64,000 nucleotides of DNA, from positions 1-64,000 of the forward strand of contig NZ_QWLB01000012.1 in NCBI RefSeq assembly GCF_003574355.1, read 5' to 3'. The first letter of the stretch is position 1. The number at the start of each line of letters is the position of its first letter. This stretch comes from Meiothermus granaticius NBRC 107808. GTDB taxonomy: Bacteria > Deinococcota > Deinococci > Deinococcales > Thermaceae. The notes below the pieces were generated by a model. That model was not told where the DNA came from. It saw only the letters and a list, made by a program, of their open reading frames with translations, and made no database searches. The translations under genes and the position numbers were made by a program. Below are positions 18,470-26,073 of this stretch, one piece after another.

Positions 18470-18961
18470 TTATTTGGGCATCGCCTTGACCACAGCGTCG
18501 GTGAGATCGAGGCTAGCGTCCGCATATACTACAAGACCGCTGGTTCCGGCCACACGCTTATCCAGAACCAGAGCGAAGCCCTGCTCCTGAGCGGTTTTGG
18601 CGATGGCCTGATTGACCTGATCGGTGATGGGGCCTAAGACCGCATCCTCCTTGTCTTGCCAGCGGTTGAGCGTGTCCTGATAGGCTTTGGACAGCGACTG
18701 GAAATCCTGCTGTTCCTTGGCGCTGAGGTTGCCGGCTCGAGACTTGGCCTCGAGGCTTTGAAGCTGTTCCCTCAGCGGATTGAGCTCGGCCTGGGCCTGA
18801 CCCTGAATCTCCTTCACCTTGGAAAAACCTGGATGCGCTTGCAGGAGAAGGTCACTATCCACATAGCCCACCTCGGTGGGGACGGACTTGTTCTGGGCCA
18901 TGAGCCATCCTCCGCAGAGCAAGGCCAGCAGCACCGGGGCGAAGACTATACCGCGCTTCAT
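18470..18961 (-). CDS. OmpH/Skp-family periplasmic chaperone-like protein (copy 1)
   Basis: Also 163 residues, with the same layout as the next gene: signal peptide, VGYVDSDLLLQAHPGF, coiled-coil arms and the ending LVVYADASLDLTDAVVKAMPK (last residues KAMPK). The two are clearly tandem duplicates that have diverged most in the coiled coil. There is no Shine-Dalgarno; a TACAGT box 8 bases before the ATG suggests a leaderless start. A 17-base palindrome covers this box. Confidence 0.88.
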   Translation of the reverse strand: MKRGIVFAPVLLALLCGGWLMAQNKSVPTEVGYVDSDLLLQAHPGFSKVKEIQGQAQAELNPLREQLQSLEAKSRAGNLSAKEQQDFQSLSKAYQDTLNRWQDKEDAVLGPITDQVNQAIAKTAQEQGFALVLDKRVAGTSGLVVYADASLDLTDAVVKAMPK

Positions 18962-18963
18962 AC

Positions 18964-18980
18964 GCCCGTACTGTACGGGC
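18964..18980. promoter_or_regulatory. 17-bp perfect palindrome over the OmpH pair promoter
   Basis: GCCCGTACTGTACGGGC reads the same on both strands apart from its centre base. It begins 3 bases before the OmpH-like ATG at 18961 and covers the TACAGT -10 candidate (18970-18975, minus strand). It could be an operator or, if transcribed, a hairpin at the start codon. Confidence 0.5.
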
Positions 18981-19061
18981 CGGGCCTTAGGGTAAGGTGA
19001 GAGCTACCCCCCTGGTATTTTTAACGCCCTATGCTTTAGGGTACGCTCTGGAGGTTATCGA

Positions 19062-19502
19062 ATGAAGCGACTATCTATCGTGCTTGTCCTGCTCGCCCTT
19101 TGTGCCGCTTCCTCAGCGTTTGCTCAACGCGCTTTTCAGCTGCGCATCGGGGTTCCCGGCCCCTCCTTAGGGTTTGGGGTTGAGGCCGATCTGCAGCGCA
19201 ATCTGGTGGCCAACATCTACGGGGATCTGGTGTTCCGAGGGCCTTCCTTCATACTGGGGGGTGAGGTGCTGTTTAAGCCGGATCTAGGCCAGTTTGACCG
19301 TGATCTGCGGGGGATTAGCCCCTATTTCGGGGGGGGGCTGGGGGTAGAGTTTCCCAGCACGGTCAGCTTTGCCCTGACGCTCGATGCAGGGGTGGAGTTC
19401 GCCCTGGACCGAAGCACCGGCCTATTTATCGGTGGGCAGGGGATTTTCCCCTTTGATAGCCCGCCCCGTAGCCGGCTGCTCTTCGGCGCGTCCTTCCGTT
19501 GA
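19062..19502 (+). CDS. Small secreted envelope protein, probable outer-membrane beta-barrel type
   Basis: No named family recognised. The 146-residue product has a signal peptide ending ASSAFAQ and then alternating polar and hydrophobic strands rich in Gly and Phe (SPYFGGGLGVEF, FALTLDAGVEFAL, GLFIGGQGIF). It ends LLFGASFR, which resembles the last strand of small outer-membrane barrels. A GGAGGT box lies 6 bases before the ATG. It is divergent from the OmpH/Skp-like pair, which fits a role in envelope assembly, but the function is unknown. Confidence 0.75.
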   Translation: MKRLSIVLVLLALCAASSAFAQRAFQLRIGVPGPSLGFGVEADLQRNLVANIYGDLVFRGPSFILGGEVLFKPDLGQFDRDLRGISPYFGGGLGVEFPSTVSFALTLDAGVEFALDRSTGLFIGGQGIFPFDSPPRSRLLFGASFR

Positions 19503-19610
19503 GGATTTGCTCGAGACGGGGGGCCAAGGGTGGCCCCCTGTTCTAACATTCTCTGGACTGGCCGGGCCGCTCCATTTGATTTTGGCCCACCGGTCTTTGA
19601 CAATGCTCTT

Positions 19611-20537
19611 GTGTTGCGGTTTTCTGCCCAGGGGGTTCGTCTGGACCAGGCGGTGGCCTTTGAGGCCCAGACCAGTCGGGCTAAGGCCCAGGAGTGGATT
19701 GAGGGGGGATGGGTGCGGGTGGATGGCAAGCCCCAGACCAAGCCGGCCTACAAGCTGAAAGGGGAGATCGTAGAGGTAGACCCCCCACCGGAACGCCCAG
19801 CCACGGTTGCGGCCGAGGCGATTCCGCTCGAGGTCCTCTACGAGGATTCCGACCTGATTGTGGTCAATAAGCCCGCTGGGATGATTACCCACCCCGCTCC
19901 GGGCGTTTTCAGCGGAACCCTGGTCAATGCGGTGTTGGGGCGATATGGGCTCGAGGTCCCAGAAGCCGATAAGCCTGAGCTGGTGCGTCCGGGCATCGTG
20001 CACCGCCTGGACAAGGACACCAGCGGGGTGATTGTGATTGCCCGTCACGAAGCAGCCCATCGCCGACTGGCAGAAGCCTTTGCCCGGCGCAGCGTGTATA
20101 AGCGCTATCTGGCCCTCACCGAAGGGGTTCCCAAAGAGGGGAGGATCTCGGCCCCCATCGGGCGACACCCGGTAGAGCGCACCCGGATGCATGTGGGGGG
20201 GGTGGCGGCGCGGTATGCCGAGACCGAGTTCGAGGTGCTGGCTCGAGCCGGGGATGCCGCTTTGGTGAGCGCGGTGTTGCATACCGGCAGAACCCACCAG
20301 ATCCGGGTGCACCTCAAGCACCTGCATGCGCCCATCCTGGGAGACCTAACCTATGGCCGGCCGAGTCCGCTCATCGCTCGACAGGCCCTCCATGCCTACG
20401 AACTGCGCCTCCAACACCCCCGCACCGGTAAATACCTGCACTGGGTGGCCCCTGTACCCCCCGACATGGTGCAGGCTTGGGAGGCCTTAGGAGGGGAGTG
20501 GCCGGAGGCCATCCAGCGGGCTCGAGCCGGGGAGTAA
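19611..20537 (+). CDS. rluD: RluD-family large-subunit rRNA pseudouridine synthase
   Basis: An S4 domain (residues 5-60, with RLDQAVAFEAQTSRAKAQEW) is joined to the RluA/RluD catalytic domain. The nucleophile is in GIVHRLDKDTSGVIVIARHE, and the domain also shows VVNKPAGMITHPAPG and the C-terminal HTGRTHQIRVHLKHLHAPIL. The frame is open back to 19530, but the family N-terminus fits the GTG at 19611, giving 308 residues. RluD modifies helix 69 of 23S rRNA in E. coli; RluB/C targets cannot be excluded. Confidence 0.92.
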   Translation: MLRFSAQGVRLDQAVAFEAQTSRAKAQEWIEGGWVRVDGKPQTKPAYKLKGEIVEVDPPPERPATVAAEAIPLEVLYEDSDLIVVNKPAGMITHPAPGVFSGTLVNAVLGRYGLEVPEADKPELVRPGIVHRLDKDTSGVIVIARHEAAHRRLAEAFARRSVYKRYLALTEGVPKEGRISAPIGRHPVERTRMHVGGVAARYAETEFEVLARAGDAALVSAVLHTGRTHQIRVHLKHLHAPILGDLTYGRPSPLIARQALHAYELRLQHPRTGKYLHWVAPVPPDMVQAWEALGGEWPEAIQRARAGE

Positions 20538-20551
20538 CCGCTCAAACCCCC

Positions 20552-20857
20552 TCAAGGGCACAGGGTCCAGACCTGGTCCCGGTCGAGCTGGAGCTGACGG
20601 GTCAGCGGTAGACCCCCCGGCTGGGTGCCCACCGCACGCAGCGAATAGTTGCCTGGGGCTAGGTCTTGGATGGCCCGGCTGCCCTGCACCACCCCCCAGT
20701 ACTGCCCGTTTACGTACAGATATACGGCCTCATTGCTCCCTTTGCACTGGTTTTGCACGATCAGGGTGTAGCGCCGGCCCGCGGTGGTTTGGGTAGGGGC
20801 GCAGGCGGCCAGCAAGGCCAGGCCTAGGCATAGGGCAAGGGCTCGAGACACGTTCAA
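20552..20857 (-). CDS. Small lipoprotein of unknown function (paralogue of next gene)
   Basis: A 101-residue precursor with a lipobox LLAAC (Cys near residue 19). The mature part has a conserved NQCKG cysteine, an aromatic-rich centre (YLYVNGQYWGVVQG) and a C-terminal VWTLCP. The two non-lipid cysteines may form a disulfide. The segment resembles a short PEGA-like beta domain. The neighbour at 20908-21231 has the same plan, so the two form a duplicated lipoprotein pair, probably co-transcribed. Confidence 0.7.
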   Translation of the reverse strand: MNVSRALALCLGLALLAACAPTQTTAGRRYTLIVQNQCKGSNEAVYLYVNGQYWGVVQGSRAIQDLAPGNYSLRAVGTQPGGLPLTRQLQLDRDQVWTLCP

Positions 20858-20907
20858 CCTCTGGTTTCAAGCATGCGCGGCAAAGGTTAGAGTTTTCCTA
20901 GAACCGA

Positions 20908-21231
20908 CTAAGGGCAGATGATCCAGAGCTCGTTGCTTTGGAGCTTTAGGGTTTTCTGGATGGGACGGCTGTTGCCCAGCACGGGCACCGCTTTGTAATC
21001 GGCGCTGCCCGCGGGCACCTCGAGGAAGGCTCGAGGCTCCCCCTGAACCTGCCCCAGAATCACGCTGTTGCGGTAGATGAAAAGGCTGCGGTAGGTGCCC
21101 GGACAGCGGCTGTTGTCCACGGTGAGGGTGTAGCTCGATTTGGACTCAACCAGCGGCCCGGTGTTGCGGGTAGGGGCGCAGCCCAGGGTGAGGACCAGGA
21201 GGCCCCCGGAGAGGGCAAGAAGGCGCTTCAT
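20908..21231 (-). CDS. Small lipoprotein of unknown function (paralogue of previous gene)
   Basis: A 107-residue precursor with a lipobox LTLGC, then a mature domain with NSRCPG, FIYRNSVILGQVQG and a terminal LWIICP. The pattern (Cys, then Y-rich strand, VQG turn, final Cys-Pro) is shared with the gene at 20552, although identity is modest. An AGGGG box lies just before the ATG. It is divergent from dgt. No known family is recognised. Confidence 0.7.
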   Translation of the reverse strand: MKRLLALSGGLLVLTLGCAPTRNTGPLVESKSSYTLTVDNSRCPGTYRSLFIYRNSVILGQVQGEPRAFLEVPAGSADYKAVPVLGNSRPIQKTLKLQSNELWIICP

Positions 21232-21280
21232 GCCCCTATTATCTCAGGTGCAATGGGCAGCCGAGATTTAGACTGAGGGC

Positions 21281-22435
21281 ATGCTGTTTGACCGCACCCA
21301 ACTCGAGCGCCTCGAGGCCGCCCAACTCGCGCCCTATGCCGCCCAGTCTGGAAGGAGCCGGGGACGCGAATACCCCGAGCGGGAGTCGCTGCACCGCACC
21401 GCTTTCCAGAAGGACCGTGACCGGGTCAACCACACTACCGCGTTTCGGCGCCTGCAGTACAAAACCCAGGTGTTCGTCAACTACGAGGGCGACTACTACC
21501 GCACCCGCCTGACCCATACCCTGGAGGTGGCCCAGGTGGCCCGCAGCATCGCTCGAGCCCTGGGGCTCAACCCTGATCTGGCCGAGACCATCGCCTTTGC
21601 CCACGATCTGGGCCACCCGCCTTTTGGACACTCCGGAGAGCGGGTGTTGCAGGGCCTCATGGAGGGCGCGGGCGGGTTCGACCACAACAAGCAGAGCCTG
21701 CGGGTGGTGACCTACCTCGAAGAGCGGTACCCTGGGTTTCGCGGCCTGAACCTGACCTGGGAGACCCGGGAGGGGATTGTCAAACACGAGACCCGCTACG
21801 ATCTCCCCGATGCTCAGGGCTACGAACCGAGCCTACGGCCTAGCCTCGAGGCCCAGATCGTCAACCTGGCCGATGAGATCGCCTACAACGCCCATGACCT
21901 TGACGATGGGCTGCGCTCGGGGTTGCTGAGACCGGGGCAGTTGCCTGAGGTGCCGCTGCTCCGAGACCTGATGGGTGAGCTGGGCTTCCACCCCGATCGG
22001 TTTGCGGAGCGGGAGCGCCGGGTGTTCATCCGCGAGTTGCTGGGATTGCTCATTCAAGACACCATCACGGCCACACACCAGCTGCTCGAGAAGAACGGAA
22101 TTGAGAGCCTCGAGGCCGTGCGCAGCCACCCGGCCCCCCTGGCGGCCTACTCCGCGGACTTGTCCTTGCGGCTGGAGGAGTTGCGGAGCTTTCTTTACGA
22201 CCATCTGTACCACCACCATTATGTGGTGCGTCAGGTGGGGAAGAGCAAGTTTGTGCTCGAGCGACTGTTCGTGAGCTATGTCGAAGACCCCCTGATGCTG
22301 CCCCCCCAGGCCCGCAAGGCTGCCGAGGTGGAGGGGATCCATCGCGCGGTGTGTGATTATCTGGCGGGGATGACCGACCGCTACGCCCTAGACGAGTATG
22401 CCCGGCTGTTTGAGCCCGATCATCGCCGGGTATGA
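21281..22435 (+). CDS. dgt: Deoxyguanosinetriphosphate triphosphohydrolase-like HD protein
   Basis: HD-domain dNTPase releasing triphosphate from dNTPs. The 384-residue protein has the metal ligands in TRLTHTLEVAQVAR, AHDLGHPPFGHSGE and NLADEIAYNAHDLDDGLR. Thermus dGTPase relatives act on several dNTPs and are allosterically activated, so strict dGTP specificity is not implied. A TAGACT box ends 6 bases before the ATG, suggesting leaderless expression, although the GAGGG between could serve as a ribosome site. Confidence 0.93.
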   Translation: MLFDRTQLERLEAAQLAPYAAQSGRSRGREYPERESLHRTAFQKDRDRVNHTTAFRRLQYKTQVFVNYEGDYYRTRLTHTLEVAQVARSIARALGLNPDLAETIAFAHDLGHPPFGHSGERVLQGLMEGAGGFDHNKQSLRVVTYLEERYPGFRGLNLTWETREGIVKHETRYDLPDAQGYEPSLRPSLEAQIVNLADEIAYNAHDLDDGLRSGLLRPGQLPEVPLLRDLMGELGFHPDRFAERERRVFIRELLGLLIQDTITATHQLLEKNGIESLEAVRSHPAPLAAYSADLSLRLEELRSFLYDHLYHHHYVVRQVGKSKFVLERLFVSYVEDPLMLPPQARKAAEVEGIHRAVCDYLAGMTDRYALDEYARLFEPDHRRV

Positions 22436-22503
22436 GACTGGACTCAGCGAGCCGAAGAAGATAGAGACCCACGCCCTTGACTTGAGCCCTTGATCCCCAG
22501 ACG

Positions 22504-23106
22504 ATGAGGGATGTGAAAATCGGGGTTCTGGCGATACAGGGAGATTTTCGGGAACACAAGGCTATGCTGCAGACGCTGGGGGTGGAGGCGGTCGAGGTGC
22601 GGTTGCCCAGGCACCTCGAGGGCCTCAGCGGCTTGATCGTACCGGGGGGCGAGTCCACCACCATTGGCATGCTGGCCCGGGAATATGGCCTGGAGAGCGC
22701 GGTGCGTCAGCGGGTCCAAGAAGGCAGCCTGGCCCTGTGGGGAACCTGTGCCGGGGCTATCTGGATCGCCAAGGAGATCCCTCAGTACCCCGACCAGCCC
22801 CGGCTTGGCCTGATGGACATAACCGTGCAGCGCAATGCCTATGGCCGCCAGGTGGACAGCTTTGAAGAGGACTTGGAGGTCAAGGGCCTGGATCGCCCCT
22901 TCCACGCCTTTTTCATTCGCGCCCCGGTGATTTTGAGCGTGGGAGAGGGGGTGGAGGTGTTGGCCCAGCATGATCAGGAAATTGTGCTGGCCCGGCAGGG
23001 ACAACTGCTGGCAGGCACCTTTCACCCAGAGCTAACCCACGATCCCCGGATCCACCAGCTCTTCATCGCGATGGCTGGAGCTAACCTTCTGGTTCCTCAC
23101 GGCTGA
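22504..23106 (+). CDS. pdxT: Pyridoxal 5'-phosphate synthase glutaminase subunit
   Basis: Class I glutaminase that supplies ammonia to PdxS for PLP synthesis. The 200-residue protein shows IGVLAIQGDFREH, VPGGEST, the nucleophile in LWGTCAGAIWIAKEI, and the His-x-Glu pair in GTFHPELTHD. PdxS, usually adjacent, is not in this window. The last 26 bases overlap the end of the convergent MarR gene. Confidence 0.94.
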   Translation: MRDVKIGVLAIQGDFREHKAMLQTLGVEAVEVRLPRHLEGLSGLIVPGGESTTIGMLAREYGLESAVRQRVQEGSLALWGTCAGAIWIAKEIPQYPDQPRLGLMDITVQRNAYGRQVDSFEEDLEVKGLDRPFHAFFIRAPVILSVGEGVEVLAQHDQEIVLARQGQLLAGTFHPELTHDPRIHQLFIAMAGANLLVPHG

Positions 23107-23530
23107 GGCGGGCCAGGGTTTCCAAATGCTGAATGAGCTGCTCCTGGTGCTCGAGGGGCAGTCGGCGGAGCACCGCTCGAATTTCATTCCGCCAGACCTC
23201 TTTGGCCGCTTGGAGTTTTTCCTGCCCCTTGGGGGTTAGGGAGAGCCGAGTACGGCGGGCATCGCTCTCGTCAAACTCCCGCTCGATGAGCCCTGCACTG
23301 GTGAGCCCCTCCACAATCCGGCTGACGCTGTAGGTGGGCTGCATGAAGTGTTGGGCCAGGTCGCTGGGGTAGGAGAACCCTGAATCGATGGCCATTAGGG
23401 CGAAGAAATCCTTGGGGTTGATCCCCGTCTCCCCCTCGACCCGCCGCCCAAATCGCACTGCCAGCAGGGTTCGTAGCTGCCAGAAGGCGTTCATCAGGCG
23501 TAGGGGGTCAGGGTCGGGGCTCGAGGTCAT
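23081..23530 (-). CDS. MarR-family transcriptional regulator
   Basis: A 149-residue winged-helix regulator. The DNA-binding part runs from about residue 45 to 110 (AIDSGFSYPSDLAQHFMQPTYSVSRIVEGL in pieces: YPSDLAQHF and YSVSRIVEGLTSAGLIERE), and the wing contains SDARRTRLSLTPKGQEKL. It is divergent from the drug-efflux operon and is very likely its repressor, acting at the palindrome at 23566-23578. A TAGACT box 6 bases before its own ATG suggests a leaderless, autoregulated gene. Confidence 0.92.
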   Translation of the reverse strand: MTSSPDPDPLRLMNAFWQLRTLLAVRFGRRVEGETGINPKDFFALMAIDSGFSYPSDLAQHFMQPTYSVSRIVEGLTSAGLIEREFDESDARRTRLSLTPKGQEKLQAAKEVWRNEIRAVLRRLPLEHQEQLIQHLETLARLSREEPEG

Positions 23531-23565
23531 GCTTGCAGTCTAGCATAAATTGCTTTTTGCGGTAG

Positions 23566-23578
23566 TTGCATTATGCAA
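23566..23578. promoter_or_regulatory. Probable MarR operator between marR and the efflux operon
   Basis: TTGCATTATGCAA is a perfect inverted repeat around one base in the divergent promoter region. A -10-like TATAAG follows at 23587-23592, so a bound dimer would cover the -35 region of the efflux promoter. The assignment to the adjacent MarR protein is inferred from position. Confidence 0.65.
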
Positions 23579-23681
23579 ATAAAGGGTATAAGCTCTTTGG
23601 GTGCTTCACGCTGAATCCAGCGTGGACTTAGCGCGATCCAGCTACGGTACAGGTCAGGGTTGACGAAAGTGAAAGGAAGCG

Positions 23682-23738
23682 ATGATTGGGATCAAGCCAC
23701 ATTCATACCTCGAGCGGGGTGGGCCATGCGGCGCTTAG
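23682..23738 (+). other. Possible 18-codon leader ORF overlapping the first TolC-like gene
   Basis: ATG at 23682 has an AAGGAAG box four bases upstream and encodes MIGIKPHSYLERGGPCGA. Its TAG (23736-23738) lies just inside the TolC-like gene that starts at 23726 in another frame. The arrangement suggests translational coupling or a leader peptide, but coding is unproven. Confidence 0.35.
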
Positions 23739-25063
23739 GGCTGCTGGTGCTTGCCGTGGTGGGGGCTACCGCCCTAGCCCAGCAAACCAGCCCCTTGGCG
23801 GCATTTTTGGCCCCACTCAAAACCTATCCGGGCTTACAGCAGGCCCTTGCGGGGGTACGGGCTGCAGCCGATCAGGTTGAGGCGCTCAAGAACCCGGTTG
23901 GGGTGCAGGCCAGTGTGGGTTATTCGTTGCTCAACGTAAGCCCGCCGGATGCCCCCGGGCCCTGTAACCCTATAGACCCCAGCTACCAGCCCAATCCGGC
24001 TTGTTTCCCCTTACCCACTTCCGCCTCGCAGGCCAGCGTGGGGCTCAGCTTTACCCCGGTACTGTTGGGGGATGTGGGCACTCGAGTGGCCCAGGCCAGC
24101 AGTGGCTTAGCCCAGGCCCAACTGAGCCAGCGGCAAACCCTGGCCAGCCTAGAGGCCCAGGCGGTACAGGCGGCTTACCGGGTCAGGCTGGCCCAAAATG
24201 CCCTCGAGGTGGCCAAGCAGGGGGAAGAGGTGGCCAACTTGAGCCTGCAGGCCACCCAAATTCGTCTGGAAAAAGGGGGAGTAACCGGGCTCGAGCTCGA
24301 TCAGGCCAAGCAGAGTGTGGCCCAAGCCCAGGCCAATCGCCTACAGGCTGAGGAAAACCTCATGGCAGCCCGGCACGCCCTCAAAGATTTGGTGGGGATA
24401 GAGGAGGCTCCAGACCTGCCGTTGCCAGGCTTGCCAGCGGATGGCAAAGCGGCCAGTGTGGCCCAGGCTGAGCTGGCGCTGCAGAAGGCCCAGGCAGGGC
24501 TGGACAACGCCCAGTGGAATGCCTACCCGGTCGTGCAGCTGGGGTATACCCACAAGCTCAGCAGTACCGCCAGCCTCACCCTGGGGGTCAACAGCCGGTC
24601 GTTTCAGCCAAGCGCCAGCGTGACCTATCAAAACCCTTCCCAAACGGTTGAGCCCTACAACCGCATCAACGATCAGTTCAATATCGGGCTGGCCGTCAAC
24701 TTTTCGGCGGGCACGCTGCCCACCTTGGATGCCGCCCAGCAAGGGGTTACCCAAGCCCAAGCCGCCCTCGAGGCCGCCCAACGCCAGGCCGCTCTGCAGC
24801 TCGAAAGCCTCCGGTTGGCCCATGCTCAGGCCCAACGCCAGGTAGAGCTGGCCCAGAACGCCTTTGCCCTGGCTCAGCGTTCGTTGCAGGACGCCCAGAG
24901 CCGTGAAGCCTCGGGCCTGGGAACGCCCTTGGCCACGGCACAGGCCGCGCTAGCTCAATACCAAGCCGCGCTGGCCTTGGACCAGGCCCGGTTGGGTTTG
25001 CTGGCCAGCGTCCTCAACTTTTACATCTTTTATGCCCAGCCGTTGGTGGAGGTCTCGTTATGA
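23726..25063 (+). CDS. TolC-like outer-membrane efflux protein
   Basis: A 445-residue exported protein starting MRRLGLLVLAVVGATALAQQ, with a signal peptide and then two OEP-type coiled-coil repeats rich in Ala and Gln (for example AQLSQRQTLASLEAQAVQAA and AVNFSAGTLPTLDAAQQGVT). It should form the trimeric outer-membrane duct for the EmrAB-type pump encoded downstream. A longer in-frame start at 23660 exists, but it would put 22 residues before the signal. It overlaps the next gene by four bases. Confidence 0.88.
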   Translation: MRRLGLLVLAVVGATALAQQTSPLAAFLAPLKTYPGLQQALAGVRAAADQVEALKNPVGVQASVGYSLLNVSPPDAPGPCNPIDPSYQPNPACFPLPTSASQASVGLSFTPVLLGDVGTRVAQASSGLAQAQLSQRQTLASLEAQAVQAAYRVRLAQNALEVAKQGEEVANLSLQATQIRLEKGGVTGLELDQAKQSVAQAQANRLQAEENLMAARHALKDLVGIEEAPDLPLPGLPADGKAASVAQAELALQKAQAGLDNAQWNAYPVVQLGYTHKLSSTASLTLGVNSRSFQPSASVTYQNPSQTVEPYNRINDQFNIGLAVNFSAGTLPTLDAAQQGVTQAQAALEAAQRQAALQLESLRLAHAQAQRQVELAQNAFALAQRSLQDAQSREASGLGTPLATAQAALAQYQAALALDQARLGLLASVLNFYIFYAQPLVEVSL

Positions 25064-26073
25064 AGGTTAAACAGTTGCTATTCGTGATCCTGGCCTGGCT
25101 TGGAGGGACCTTGGCTCTGGCCCAAACCCTTACTTTGGAATCGGCTTTAGCCAAAGCCGATCTTCAGCCTGCGGTGATCTCGGCCAAGGCGGTGCTCGAG
25201 ACCGCAAAAGCCGACCTCGAGCGGGCTAAAGTAGACCCTATGAGCACCAAGCCGGTATTGCTCAGGGCCCAGCAGGCCGCGGATCTGGCCCAGGCCAACC
25301 TCAATCAGGCCTTGGCCCAGGCTAGAGCCCAGATCGCGAGCGCGTATGCCCAGGTGCTTGATGCCCAGATGGGTGTGAGCGTGGCTCAAAAAGGGGTGGA
25401 TCTGGCTGAGAAAGGTGTTTTGGTGGCCCAAACCCAGCTCAAGAAAGGGGGAGCCACCCAACAAGCCCTATTGGACGCGCAAAACCGGCAGCAAACCGCG
25501 GAGCAGGCCCTAAGGGTTGCCCAGGATGGCCTCGAGCTGGCTACCACCAACCTCAAGAGCCTGGTCGGGGAGTACAAGGAAATCGCCCCGGTGGCCCCGT
25601 CGGCCTTGCCCAAACCCCCAGACAGCGGGTTGGTTGAACAGGTGGTCCAGGCCAATCCAGGCCTGGTTCAGGCCAACCAGGCGGTAGAGGCGGCCCAGCT
25701 CCAGGTAGACCTTCTGGACCCCCTTTACGCCTCGATTTCACAGATCAATCAGGCCAAGACCGCTGTGGCCCAGGCCCAGGCGGCTCGAGACAGCACTTTA
25801 CGCATATTTCGCATCCAGGCCCAGTCGCTCTATAACCAGGTTGTGCAGGCGGCCAAAAACCGGGCGGTCAAGGAGGATGCAGCCAAGAACGCTCAAACCC
25901 AGTTGGCCACCGATACCACCCGGTATAAAAATGGCCTGATCAGCCAGGTGGCCTACCTGCAAAGCGATCTCAGCGCAGCCCAGGCCGAACTGGCCGCGCA
26001 GCAGGCTCGAGACGCTTACCTGAGCGCGTACTACACCCTCTTGGCCGGACCAGGAACCGGAGGTCGGGGATGA
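25060..26073 (+). CDS. Second, shorter TolC-like outer-membrane efflux protein
   Basis: A 337-residue protein with a signal peptide (ending TLALAQ) and extended Ala/Gln/Lys-rich coiled coils, again of the OEP type (QTLTLESALAKADLQPAV; LQSDLSAAQAELAAQQARDA). It is about 100 residues shorter than its neighbour and lacks the long strand-rich insert seen there at about residues 70-115. ATG overlaps the previous stop (ATGA), and its own stop overlaps the transporter start. Two ducts in one operon may form a mixed trimer or serve alternative states. Confidence 0.83.
   Translation: MKVKQLLFVILAWLGGTLALAQTLTLESALAKADLQPAVISAKAVLETAKADLERAKVDPMSTKPVLLRAQQAADLAQANLNQALAQARAQIASAYAQVLDAQMGVSVAQKGVDLAEKGVLVAQTQLKKGGATQQALLDAQNRQQTAEQALRVAQDGLELATTNLKSLVGEYKEIAPVAPSALPKPPDSGLVEQVVQANPGLVQANQAVEAAQLQVDLLDPLYASISQINQAKTAVAQAQAARDSTLRIFRIQAQSLYNQVVQAAKNRAVKEDAAKNAQTQLATDTTRYKNGLISQVAYLQSDLSAAQAELAAQQARDAYLSAYYTLLAGPGTGGRG

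Noticed and set aside
19422-20327. A 301-codon minus-strand frame opposite rluD
   Set aside because: rluD has catalytic and S4 motifs in the other strand; the antisense product shows only low-complexity His/Pro/Gly-rich sequence.
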